A stretch of DNA of 64,000 bases. Origin: Sisyra terminalis. Lineage: Eukaryota > Arthropoda > Insecta > Neuroptera > Sisyridae. The notes under the pieces are model-generated. The model was not told where the DNA came from. It saw nothing but the letters and a program-made list of their open reading frames with translations, and did no database searches. The number at the start of each line of letters is the position of its first letter. The stretch's first letter is position 1. Both the position numbers and the translations under genes were made by a program. The stretch spans positions 20,770,001 through 20,834,000 of the forward strand of contig OY292279.1 of the NCBI GenBank assembly GCA_958496175.1, written 5' to 3'. Below, in pieces: positions 48,517 through 59,444 of this stretch.

Positions 48517-48642
48517 GACAGACAAAAATTTTAAAAAAGTTAAATTTAGAATAAGGGCCTATTAAAACAAATATTTACCCTAAAATCGGGTTCAAAATCG
48601 AAATGTACAGACAGACGTAAAAATTATATATTTTAGTATGGA

Positions 48643-49273
48643 TAGCTCTATAATACTTGCATCAAAATTCTTCCAAGACATGTGTATTAACATAGTGATA
48701 GTTAAACACATATTATGGTATTAGAAAAAAATATTTTCATCTAATTTAATGCTTTTATAAGAATTTTGATATTATGAGAATATTGAACAAATAAATTCTT
48801 ATAACTTCTTATTTTCCACTGTAAATTCAGATACCTAAAGTTTAATCTTGTTTATCAGGTTAATTCTGGTTAATTCTTGGTTGTTTCAAAATTCTGATAA
48901 GGTCATGATTTTTTGGGCAATGCGTACAATTCGATAATCCAAAAAAAACCAACATGAGCATTTGTACTGAAGTCATAAACTTATTTAGTTGGATCCACTG
49001 TTACCTTTCTTTTTGTTTCTAATTTCTTTGATTTTATCTGTCGTTTTTCTATCATTTCTTATAAAGTGTACTGTTAGTCATTTGCTTTCCTGTGATTGTG
49101 TTAATTAATTTCAAATTAATGCTATTACATTAATATTAGCGCTTTCCTTTTGTCCGTTTCGGAAATAAAAATCTTAAATTTGATCCTCCAGAAAATTATG
49201 ATGGATACCCAAGACTTGGTTTTTACATGTCTAAAATTTAAATGTATGAGAACATATTGTGTGAGCATAGACC
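48643..49273. other. AT-rich sequence, nothing recognised
   Basis: No coding frame or repeat recognised. Confidence 0.5.
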
Positions 49274-49612
49274 TTACATTTTGGCGTTCTGCTGTGTGTC
49301 CACCAAATCATGAAAATATATAAATGGGGGAGTGGTCATGTACAATGAGATGAATGACGTTATAGATATTTTTTTGAGGATTTTTGATTTAAAAGAATAA
49401 AAATAGATATTAAAAATAAAGGTACAATGTGCTAAAGATACAAGATATAAAAGTTTAAGGCTTCTGAAGCTAGGTTGAACCACTATAAAAAATGTTGACC
49501 ACCGGTGAAGGACAATCAGTCATAAACAGCGAATTATTCAGTGATAAATAAATAACAAGTTAAAAAGTTAGATAAATGATTGTTGTTAATAAATAAATAA
49601 ACGTTTGTGAAA
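49274..49612 (+). promoter_or_regulatory. Candidate core promoter, possibly part of a degraded LTR
   Basis: TATAAAAA at 49484 is followed 32 bp later by TCAGTC (49516-49521), the same TATA-to-initiator spacing as in the solo LTR at 41412. AATAAA signals follow at about 49546 and 49590, which would suit an R/U5 region. No TG...CA ends, target duplication or coding sequence were found. The minus frame 49274-49483 has no motif. TATA and TCAGT matches occur by chance, so this is weak. Confidence 0.25.
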
Positions 49613-51566
49613 AAAAATGATTTTGTTTTTGCTGTATGTTTTCAATTACAAATCCAAATGACTCCGTCAAATATAAATAAAAGTTAAAAAAGAAACAATA
49701 TTATATCTTCTCAAAAGGAATAACAAAGACAATATAAACAAATATTAACTTTTTGATACTTTAAATTAACCATAATTTTACATATTCTTCAATTTGAAGT
49801 TTTGGACAGTCGAAATTTTTCAAAGTCTGCTCAATTTTAAATCATTCCCCCTTCGTTAGTTTCATTAAAAGGTGGCAATAAATGATACTGGGTTTTCCCA
49901 CTATCCCCAGAAAAATTTTAGGCGAGAACAAAACAAGTACTATTTTTTTTAAACAGAAAACTTTTGATTCTTTAAAATTTTTATATACCTATGTCGTATA
50001 CGTTATACTTTATGAAAATGGTATAAAGAACAATTTTAATGATCTAAGTCATATATTAATGAATTTCAGAATGAAGACTGGCAGTGGAAACAAATGAGGA
50101 AAAATGAATACTTGTAAAAGAGGATGTTTCATTTCATTGAATTGTTTCATCTTTTAACTTTTTTTTTGCTCTTTTGAAATTATGAAATTTATTTAATTAA
50201 ACAAATTATTAAATTTTCATACAATTATACTTGTTTCATAATTATTTTACAAGAGCTTTCTCATTACCATATTCTTCAAGAAGAGCAATAAAAGTTAGGA
50301 AAAACTTACAAATATTTCACGCAAGGTCTACATTTTGTTTAAATTTTTTTATTTTTTTTTTCAAGTAACAGAAAATTGAAACTTTTTCAACATTCGCATA
50401 AATTATGTGCAATTCATTCTGTCGAATGCGTTCCACAAAAATCACGTTAAATAACCCGACAACACCGCAACCAGCAACGATAACTAACCACAAAAATAAT
50501 GTCACGAACTTTCACCTTACGACTTACTTTAACGATATCTAAATTGAATCATTTTTGAATCGAAGTTTTTTTATTTAAGAAAATCGATTGTCAAAGGCTA
50601 ACAATGTTTTCATACAAACGTGAGGTTTTTTCTTTTATATTCAAAAGTTCAAAATGCCTTTTTTTATAAATGAACGATAAAGTAAAATCTTGATTAAAAT
50701 ATTCTACAATTTTTTTTTTGTACAAATTTTGTTTGAGATGCGGCGTAAATAATTTATGTGGCTTTTTGTCTGAAAATGACGTAGAGTAAATTATTTTTCA
50801 TCTTAAAAGCTGCTAATGATCTCTTAAAAAATAATCTTAGAGAAATATTTATTCGAGTAAATAAATTTTGTGGTAAAATTACAAAAACGTTATTTATCTT
50901 AAGGAGGTTTTAATTAGTTAAATACCAATTTAAATGTAAATTCACGAATGAATAATGTTCAGAAATTTTTGAAATAACAATTAGTCGTCTGTTATATTAA
51001 TTCAATTGAATTTATCTGGAAAAAGTAATTTTAAAACCATCTGCTAATTTGTGGTGCCAAATGTGTGCAGCCCAAAATAAAACTTATTATTTAACATGGT
51101 TTGTATGGGATCATTTTTAACCCAAATAAAAAAATAGTATATATTTATTGTTGATTCCAGTTCTGTAGATTAACTCCATTTTTTTTTAAATTATATAAAA
51201 ATAAAGGATCTTCAAAAATGAACGGAACTACAACAAATTGAAAAGAAATATTTAAAATTATTTCAATGTAATTTTACATTGTACAATTTACTATTTAAAA
51301 AAAATACAATTTTCCTTCAAGTTTAAGCAAACGATACAAAAAATCCCAAAACTTGCGTAAAGTTGACTAAGGTGACTAATTTTATGTACTAATTTTCTTT
51401 TTTATGTTAGTAAAATACTTTCTATCGGTTGTTCAAATCTTATATTTGACTTTTGTCTAGTATTAATAAACATAATGCACATCTTTAATATTTTTTTATT
51501 CGATAAAAGACAATTTTAATGTAAGGAAAAAGCAATTTTAAGTAATTAAAAACTTGTGTTTTGGCA
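49613..51566. other. AT-rich sequence, nothing recognised
   Basis: About 2 kb. The frames at 49882-50097 (plus) and 50317-50505 (minus) have no recognised motif. Confidence 0.5.
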
Positions 51567-52320
51567 GAAAAAAGTTTTAATTTTAATGAGCAAATGAGAG
51601 CCCGAAAACAATAAGTGCGCTTATAGGTTTTCAGTGACGTCACAGTACGGATCATTACACGTATTGAAACCGATATTTGTAGATTATTGAGCATCAACCA
51701 TAGAAACAGAAAAAGTTTTCACATTTTTTTTGTTGATTTTCATAATTTTTTGCGAGCCTACTGGCGGCCAAGTAATCTACGAGACCGCTCCAGAACTGGT
51801 AGGTTTTGGGTTCTATTCTCGTAACGAGCAAATTTTCGATATTTCTTGATTACGAACTTTATTACCTCTAAAGTCACTAAAGACCTTAGTAGTTATAAGG
51901 ATACGGTAAATTATAATAAGAGAAAAAAAAATCACCATGGGTAAAATTTTTGTACCCTAAAAATTACAATCAATTTTTCTTTAGGAACTAAGGTTATGTA
52001 GATAGTGATTGGTTTAAATCATTATGGTAGTGTTTAAGAGATTTAAACAACCTTTTCTTTTGTGAAAGAGTACATTTGTGACAGGAAAATGTCTATGGGG
52101 TTTTGAAGTTTTGTATTGTTATATCATTTTATTACTGCACTAAAAGGAGATCGTTTTTGGTATTTTGAATTTAATGTTGTTTTTTTGGCATTATCGATAA
52201 ATATTTCTTAAGTTTTATCAAGGAAAGTTAATAATTAACAGCAATTTAATGTTTTGATAGAAATAAAGAACATTTTTAAAACATTTTAAATTATTTTTAG
52301 ATCATGTCATTTAAGTCTAT
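51567..52320 (+). repeat. Unnamed dispersed repeat, copy 2, split by a SINE
   Basis: It aligns with 31437-32577 after removal of the hAT MITE there and the SINE here. It contains a palindromic TGACGTCA (near 51633) where copy 1 has TAACGTCA. At 52012-52019 the sequence GTTTAAAT occurs once, the unoccupied target of the hAT MITE in copy 1. No coding frame. The minus frame 51485-51697 lies across its edge and is not a gene. Confidence 0.8.
51752..51931 (+). mobile_element. tRNA-derived SINE, copy 2
   Basis: Blocks GAGACCGCTCCAGAACTGGT, GGGTTCTATTCTCG (B-box position), GTAACGAGCAAATTTTCGAT, GACCTTAGTAGTTATAAGG and TACGGTAAAT correspond in order to the SINE at 24225-24416, and an A-rich end of nine A residues follows. 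The A box is more decayed here. It is inserted between GTTTTCAC... and CCCTAAAAATTA of the host repeat, and the other copy of that repeat (near 31600-31630) lacks it. Confidence 0.85.
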
Positions 52321-52579
52321 TCACCCAATTTTGTCCAAAATTTAGTATGGTTTGCTAAGTATATGGTTAGTTGAGTATATGGTAAGCAAAACTTCTAAAT
52401 TGTAAAAAAAAATCAATTCCAAAAACAAATCTGCATATGTCAACATTTTCATGCAACTTTGACAACAGAGTTAAGGATAAAACTTGGCAACTTGGCATAA
52501 ACGAAACTATAGCTATATTTTACATAGTATTCTTTTTTCGGTATTTTGAATAATTTAGCCGTAGACTTACTGAAATCGG
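52321..52579. other. Short AT-rich spacer
   Basis: Nothing recognised. Confidence 0.5.
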
Positions 52580-52965
52580 GAAGACTTTGAGGATATCGGG
52601 ATCCGTGATTACTATTTTGGATTGAAATCTTTAATGAGTTTCGATGATTAAGTCGCTAGCAATTTCCCTCACTTACAGGTTGTACGTCCAAATAGGCTTC
52701 AAAATGATCTTGTATAAGGTTGGTTTAGTACTCAAGTACAGACGCATATAGATCCCCAATAGCCACCAAAAGTTCTGGACCATAAATCCCCTTTTAACTG
52801 AGGATGTGAATTCCTCAAGTGAGTCCTTGAAGTCCAAAAGTTTTGACTTCGGGGATTTGAGATAATTGGTTTTAGTAGAAGCAAACAAGTGGACAGGTGA
52901 CTCTTCTTGTAAAAAATCGAAACATCCATAAAGAACCTATCGATACCTATTGATCTTAGTAGCAA
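52580..52965 (-). pseudogene. Jockey-type LINE ORF2 C-terminal RT fragment
   Basis: The minus strand reads FWWLLGIYMRLYLSTKPTLY, continuing KIILKPIWTYNL, at 52675-52790. This matches the jockey segment W-L-(I/L)-G-x-x-x-x-L-x-x-K-x-x-(L/I)-Y-K-x-I-(L/I)-KPIW-x-YG seen also in the element at 60961. After a stop comes REIASDLIIETH, another stop, and RFQSKIV, where relatives have G-x-A-x-x-SN-x-x-IIQ-RFQSK. The YADD region and everything upstream are absent. The overlapping minus frame 52732-52965 is a shifted shadow. Confidence 0.8.
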
Positions 52966-55148
52966 AGTTTTTAAAGCGTAGTGCAGAAAAATTTAAGAAA
53001 AGCCTCCAAAAATGAAAATTGTGCTGAATTTAACTTAATGGATGACTAATTTTGCCTTTATTGTTTTTGTTTTTACTATGCAATGAGTCAATAAAGACAA
53101 AAATTCTACCTGGCGCTTTATTTTATTCCTACAATGATCGGCAAAAAATTGAATTATTCAGACGTTTTTGGAATTTCTTTCAATCATTTAATGGTATTAA
53201 TAAATAATGATTACGTTTAGATCTTTATACCAAAAAGACAAATTACTTGATTTTTTTTAAAGTTTATATTTTTTCCACAAAAAGATTATTTTTTTTTAAG
53301 TATTACCTGAATTTGATGATCACAAATTGTTGTATAAAAACAAAATAATAACTTTAAATTATTTTTAATATATTTCTTATTGATCTTATCAATTTGATTG
53401 TTATCCGTCAATAACTTAATCCAAAGAAAAACCTTTATCATTTATTTGTCAAAAGCATTTGGCTGTGTTTATCGAAACACGTTTTCACGCTCAAGTTATT
53501 CTCTTATAAATCGACAAAATTCAGGAATAAATACATAATCTAAGGCCATTTCGCTTTTATCAAAGAAAATTCAATTTTTCCTCTACAATCGAAATTTAAT
53601 TTCAAACGACTATGTTTTTTTTCTCTCCCTAGCCACAAATATATTTCTATTTATAAACTGATACATATATTGTTAAAACAAATAAAAAAGCTTTATCGAC
53701 CTTAAAAAAAAAAGTTGCGAAAGTTATTTCTTCAAGGTTTCGTAAGTGTAAGATCATAAATAATATTCATATGTTATCTAGGTCAGATAATTCAAAAAGC
53801 CATCGACAGCAACCACTTGAACAAAGACCAGCCAAGAAAAAAAATATGAAAAATTTGACCAAAGCTTCATAAAAGTTCATAAATAAACGAGACGTACTAT
53901 GCAGGCTATATATTTGCCATAAAAAAGCTCTCGCACAATTCTTTTGTGTATTAGTCCATAAGCATCTGATATCTAAATAATATTTCAGACGAAACAAGAT
54001 GAATCCGTATTATATGTAGCAAGAGGGCTCAAAAGTATTTTCAAAGGTGACACTTCAGAAAGAAGATCAATCATTTGCGGTGAAATTTATGCGTTTTTGT
54101 CGTTTTTTTTCCATAATATAAATAAACTCACCAACTTTGTATGTTTCATCGCAAAAGTGTTGTAATTTAAGGTTCACTCTTGAATTGCTGCTTTATGATG
54201 AAAGTATTCTCTTTGAGGGTTTGATCTAGCCACTGGTGCTTGAATTTACATGTTTTACGAAAGAAAGTACTTTTAAATTTCAAACTAACGGAAATTGAAC
54301 ACAATACAACAACTTGAGTATTGGAGAAGTAGTTTTATTTATTCATTTTGAATAGAAGGACAAAAAAACGATGACTAAGAAGTAAAGCACGTAACCCCCA
54401 AAAATCTAATGTATCTAAAATGAGATTTAAACTCTGTTAAGTTAAAAATATTTTTTTAGAATATCAGGAACTTGGACAGGATTGCTATTAACGCAGATTA
54501 TCAATTCCAATAAAAAATTTCATATGACAAATATGGATGATAATTTCATTATTAAAAATAAAATTCTGTAATTAGATTAAAACCCATATACACTAAGTGG
54601 GGAATCAAAAGACTTTTGCTACAATGCATGAATTTTAAAAACTAAAAATGCAATCTTTGACTACTTGGCTACTTTATACAATAACGTTAATTCATTGGAA
54701 ACTTGTGCTTTTGATTTTTTTTGTACTTTTATTTGTAATTATACTTCTTTAGCTGTAATATTAAATAAAACGGTATGTGTACTTTTATATACGCGTGAGA
54801 AGTTATTTTACTTTTTTGGTATAGTCAAAAAGTTGTTTTTAATCTACTACCGTAGCTTTTTCTTGTAATCCTTAACTGACATATCAACCATAAGCGGTTA
54901 TGATAACTAAAATATGATTGAATTATAAACCCAAATTGCTTTTAATATCAAATCACTTAAATAAGCAAAGCATTTATGTGTTGCGGCAAAGACAAGGACT
55001 AATAATATAAAATTGTAAGCCCATCCATTTGAATGAAATACAAATACCTTTAACAATTATTGTTTCAAATTTGAACTATCATGTTATTAGTTTCAACTGT
55101 CATTTCGGTTTCATTCAATTGCTGATTTAAGCCATTGGTCAGTTGTGT
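52966..55148. other. AT-rich sequence, nothing recognised
   Basis: About 2.2 kb. The minus frame 53767-53997 and plus frame 54665-54868 have no recognised motif. No repeat element found. Confidence 0.5.
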
Positions 55149-55190
55149 CAGTGTTGGGCCGTGAATTTCACGAAAAGATTTCACGAAACA
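55149..55190. mobile_element. Possible single hAT-type terminus
   Basis: CAGTGTTGGGCCGTGAATTT is a typical hAT terminal wording, followed by a direct repeat of ATTTCACGAAA. No partner end or 8-bp duplication was identified. Confidence 0.25.
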
Positions 55191-55452
55191 TTGGTATTAT
55201 ATGCATATATAGTTAGTTATTTGTGAATTCTGTATAATATGCATAAAAACATTTGGCAACTCATATAAAATATATATTACATATAACATGATAAAATTGT
55301 TTACAACATGAGTAACATGATTGAAAAATATTTATTGAAAACAATTACCATGTAGAGGTAGATTGTTGCCGTAACATCTCATGTATAAACATTCCTAAAT
55401 AACGTCCAACAAATTATATTATTACAATAGAAGAAAGTATCGATTAATGAAT
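55191..55452. other. AT-rich spacer
   Basis: Nothing recognised. Confidence 0.5.
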
Positions 55453-55686
55453 TATTGGTAAATGAAAAAGAAGGTATTCCAATTTGGTAATACATGATGG
55501 AAAATGTACCAAGATATGGCACCGCCACAGGTGTGTCTAGAATAGTTATATAAACTGAAACTATTTACTGTTATGTAAAATAACTTTACTTAGCACTCTC
55601 GACATACACGTGTCGGTGCCACATCTTGATACATTTTCCGTCATGTATTATAACATTAGAATACCTTCTGCTTCATTATCTTAATA
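55453..55686. mobile_element. 234-bp fold-back element
   Basis: The arms of about 75 bp match closely: left AGAAGGTATTCCAATTTGG, AATACATGATGGAAAATGTA, then CCAAGATATGGCACCG; right, read inward, AGAAGGTATTCTAATGTTA, AATACATGACGGAAAATGTA, then TCAAGATGTGGCACCG. The pairing is compensated by few mismatches and would give a strong hairpin. The loop is about 80 bp and partly palindromic. No frame. No second copy was found in the window. Confidence 0.8.
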
Positions 55687-56115
55687 AAAGCTAGTTTTAG
55701 TTTTAAATAACCATCTACAATATTGATAACGAGGAATTAAGGACGATTGCGGAATCTGATGCATACACTACTGTTCGTTATCTTGATCTAAATAGGAAAA
55801 TAATCACATGATTTTGTTAAAACATTTATGTGCAGTAAATAATGTAAAAAATGAACTTATTTATGCATGACGCGAAACTACTACATGATAACGAACGATC
55901 TCATAAAGCTTTAATCACTGTTGGCAAAATAAATTGTCTACAAAATGAACTTTTACTATATCCGCCATATTGATAAGATATTTCACCACCCGATCATAAC
56001 TTTATTTGTTATTATGAACTACTTTAAAAGGAACCATATGAGTTCATTTTATTATTTACCTTTTACGTTGTTTCTTACCATTGCTTTAAAACAAATACGA
56101 ATCCTATTAGAAATA
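55687..56115. other. AT-rich sequence with a loose inverted pair
   Basis: GTTCGTTATCTTGATC near 55775 and, inverted, CATGATAACGAACGATC near 55886 pair imperfectly over about 20 bp, which may be another decayed fold-back element. Nothing else recognised. Confidence 0.3.
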
Positions 56116-56385
56116 ATTGTTTTTCCAGTAAGGTAAACCTGAGAATTTCCTTACGTACCACAAATCAGGAAAACCCAATGGAAAATAACATTATTTTCAA
56201 TAGAGTCATCTTTATAGTGTGGAACTTGTTAGGATAATCTGGTCAAAAATATTGTTTTCTCAGTGAGGCAATTCTGAAAAGGTCCTTACATTGATACGAT
56301 CAGGAAAACCCGATCAAAAATTAATTTATTTTAAATAAGATCATCTCGATACGATCCTCATCTGGACCCGATTAGGAATGAAGCT
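56116..56385. repeat. Degenerate ~135-bp tandem duplication
   Basis: Units starting at about 56116 and 56251 share ATTGTTTT, CAGTRAGG, TCCTTAC, ATCAGGAAAACCC and TCATCT in the same order. The following sequence at 56400-56440 repeats AAGGTCCTAGA three times. Confidence 0.6.
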
Positions 56386-58202
56386 TGCCTTATTTTCACC
56401 TGATAAGGTCCTAGAAAAGGTCCTAGATAAGGTCCTAGTAAAACTTCAGCGAAATCGTGCAAAAATTCTAGTTGAGTCATACTTCTTATTTATATCGTTA
56501 GACGGCGCCACACACGACTACAATAGAGGATCTAGTTTAACAATTTACTATACATATCATCAATGATAACCAAGGTAATTGAAGGTAAATTTTTGAAAAC
56601 AATCTTAATCATAATAAGATAAAGTGCATGGAAAAAATTAAGATTTTCGTGAATGATTCGAGTGTTTTCACTGTGAAAAGCATTGATAAGAAGTACTGAA
56701 TAATATGGATGTTAAATTCTTTACAATTAGATGAGATTTAAATAGGTTTGCATAAAGATAACAATGGTGAATTTTGTAAGATAAGAATCATTACATTGCT
56801 GTTCACTAAGAGCTATAGTAGAAATGAAGATTCGAGGAAAGCCTGAAAGAACAGCGGTGTAACAATTGTAAAGAAAAGGATTCATAATTTAACTCTGGGT
56901 ATTTTAGCACAGATACCTAATGTTAAATTAAGAAATAAAATTGAGGGCAGTATTTGACCAAAATATTTTTTTTGAAAAATATGATATAAAAAGAAATTAC
57001 AAAAAAAAAAGTTACAAAAAATTTTATTTTATTCATATCTTTATGGTTTTCAAAAATTTAGTCTTTAAACTTTAAAGCTCTAAGGAAAATTACTGAGTTT
57101 CTTTCATTATTTGGTTACAATATTTTTTGTTTCAAGTTTATTTTATCGATAAAAGAATTCTAGAAAAAAAAGAAGGAAAACTATGAATAAAAGATATTTT
57201 ACTTTATTTTTCTTATCATATCCCACGTGACTTTGGAACAATCTATTCTTATCTTTATCATATTTGTTTTCCGTTCTAACATAACGTCCTTACCAATTGT
57301 CGATTTCATGCAAACATGCGTCGATGTTTTCCGTTACCACTTTTCCCTATAGAAAGTAAATAATAATATGGTTATTTTGGCATTTAGCATTACGTAGTAA
57401 ATCTAATTTAATACACGTGGTCTAACAGAAATAATGGGGAGGAAAACTGAAGACGATTTACGGCAAACGACGTGCAACAGAAAGGAAATTTGATTATCTA
57501 TCAAACCTGAAAAGTCAAAGGAACGTATTAGAACATATCGTGACCAAAAGAATTGGCAAGGACGATTGAAGGTTTGCAGTTAAATCATACGAAATAAAAG
57601 TAATTTGCAAAAATCAACTATGTAATTTTACCGTGAAAAAAGAAACGTGGAATGTCAGCATGAATATAAAAATTTCAAAACACCGACCAGCTGCATTAAA
57701 TAACAGTGTTTTTTTCCTATTTTTCTATTTTACTTTTTAATTGTTTCCTATTTCACGAAAAAATTTACATTTGTGTTTTAGTTGGTACGTTTAAACGTGT
57801 CATTCGTATTTATGTAGGTGCAATGTAAATTATTGTGGAGGGTAGTTTCGAATATTTCATTAATACCTGAAAAAAAAGAAAAAAAGCTCATTTCCAATTA
57901 ATTTAAACTGAACTGCAAGAGAAACATTTGAATTTTATATTAAGGTTATTCTGTAGGTACAAAAAATATGACAATTTTTTCCGTTATTTTTTTTTTTTAA
58001 CATGGCGACAGTCGCTTTTGTCTCCAAGTAGCTTTTGACTTAAAATATATTAGGGTTTTAAAACTCGTTAGTTTCATTATTTATTTTAATGCTGTTCTTT
58101 TGTTTAACAAAAAACAAAACCATTTCTATTTCATTGAAGTTATACTTCCTTAGGATTATGAAAAGCATAATATCAAAGTCTATTTTTAGCATAGGATAAA
58201 AT
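56386..58202. other. AT-rich sequence, nothing recognised
   Basis: The plus frame 56378-56566 is a translation of the short AAGGTCCTAG repeats. The rest shows no coding or repeat signature. Confidence 0.5.
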
Positions 58203-58699
58203 TAATGTAACAATTTTTTTTTGATATCATTTTTATATATAATTTTTGAATCAGATATAAACAGTGACGGATTTAGGCTCGCTGCCGCCCTAGGCCCCGT
58301 TTGATGCGCCGCCCTTTTTGATAAAATGAATTTCATTAATTTTGATCCAATCTTTTTATTTCAAAATAACTTTATTTATTTAAATATATTTTTTTAAACA
58401 TAACATATAAACATGACAGATAAATAATTTTTTTTTTTTAATATTAATCAATTTAAAAATTTCTTTTTCCTGGCTTTTTTTTTGTTTATTTTTATTTAAA
58501 GTCGCATCAACTTCTCAGGTTATTAGCGACTATAGGACATAGTGTAAACTATGCCCACTACAATATAAAATACATATACATACATTTAACGTTGTAAATC
58601 TAATCTTAATAGCTTAAGTGGTTTATTATACCAATAATTATATACGAATATGATAATAGTAGTTATATAAAAAGAATGGAAGCGACAGTAGCACAATAA

Positions 58700-59000
58700 T
58701 AGTAACAATATCAATAGAAGTAGTATAGTAATCATAAATTTAACAGTAAGCATCAATATTATGGTAATAATCTGATTGTAGTAGTGGATCACATGAACAA
58801 CAATAATAATAATAATAATAACAATAATAATAAAATAAAATAATAATAACAATAAAAATAAAAATAATAATAAAATTAAAATTATAATTATATTAAATAT
58901 AATAATAATAACAATAATAATCATAGTAGTAATGTTAACAATAATATAAATAATATAAAATTGAATAATATTAAAATTAAAAATAATAAATGAATACTAA
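58700..59000. repeat. Imperfect (AAT)n microsatellite in the LINE B 3' UTR
   Basis: Long runs of AAT with AAC and AAA interruptions, densest at 58800-58930. The 112-codon minus frame over 58586-58924 is only a translation of this repeat (poly-Ile/Leu) and is not a gene. Confidence 0.85.
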
Positions 59001-59040
59001 TAACAAGATAACAATAATAACATAGCAGTGGTAATAAAGG

Positions 59041-59444
59041 ATTGATATTGTCTTCTTTAAATTTTATTTATTATATTGATTGATTTTAAATACTTTGTTT
59101 TTTCGATGCCTTCCCGCGAGTTAAGGCACTCCTTTATGGAACTTGGCAATTGTTGTTCAGCTCAGCAACCAATGTAGGCTCTGCATTTCATAAGTAAGTG
59201 ATAAACTGTAAGTATCGCTCCAAATCCTGGACAAGTATTCAGTTGTTTCCTTTTTAGTATATGGCTGTGGCTTAGTTCGGTATGGCCGATTGTAAACCTT
59301 GTTATAAGGGCTTGCTCCCATCTTTATTCTCTCCAATTTGAAGGTTTGACTCAAGGACCGAGTCCCTTACCATGGACAATTTCTGTGGACACCCTTGCCA
59401 CAAGGTATTCCACTGTCTCCAGTTCTCTCTCCTTGCCAACGCCA
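59041..59444 (-). pseudogene. LINE B ORF2 C-terminus (after RNase H)
   Basis: The minus strand reads ALITRFTIGHTELSHSHILK, then LNTCPGFGAILTVYHLLMKC, a stop, and finally TKYLKSINIINKI before the terminal stop near 59060. In relatives this region is R-L-R-IGHT-x-L-TH-x-x-L, C-x-x-C-x-x-x-LTV-x-H-x-L-x-EC, and a closing F-L-K-x-I-x-(I/L)-x-x-K-I. The second zinc-type Cys is lost (CPGFG), and stops and a frameshift are present. The ORF track in the neighbouring frame (59157-59354) is a shadow. Confidence 0.8.

Larger units (their letters stand above)
46293..48642 (+). repeat. Composite dispersed repeat (2.35 kb)
   Basis: The left end CTAGCTGATCCCCGTGACTT, continuing CGTCTGCG, and the right end, with CAAATTTCATTAAATTCGGT, a run of CAGA units (48490-48523) and TTTTAGTATGGATA, are the head and tail wording of a widespread insect interspersed repeat. 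Between them, 47087-47800 is the second copy of the 7823-8560 repeat, lying in the opposite relative orientation to these ends. This suggests one element inside another. The start of that block (about 47091) is repeated near 47770, as in copy 1. The minus frames 47123-47311 and 47253-47603 are translations of the repeat, not genes. Confidence 0.6.

Noticed and set aside
58586..58924. 112-codon minus-strand frame rich in Ile and Leu
   Set aside because: It is the translation of an (AAT)n microsatellite in the 3' UTR of LINE B.
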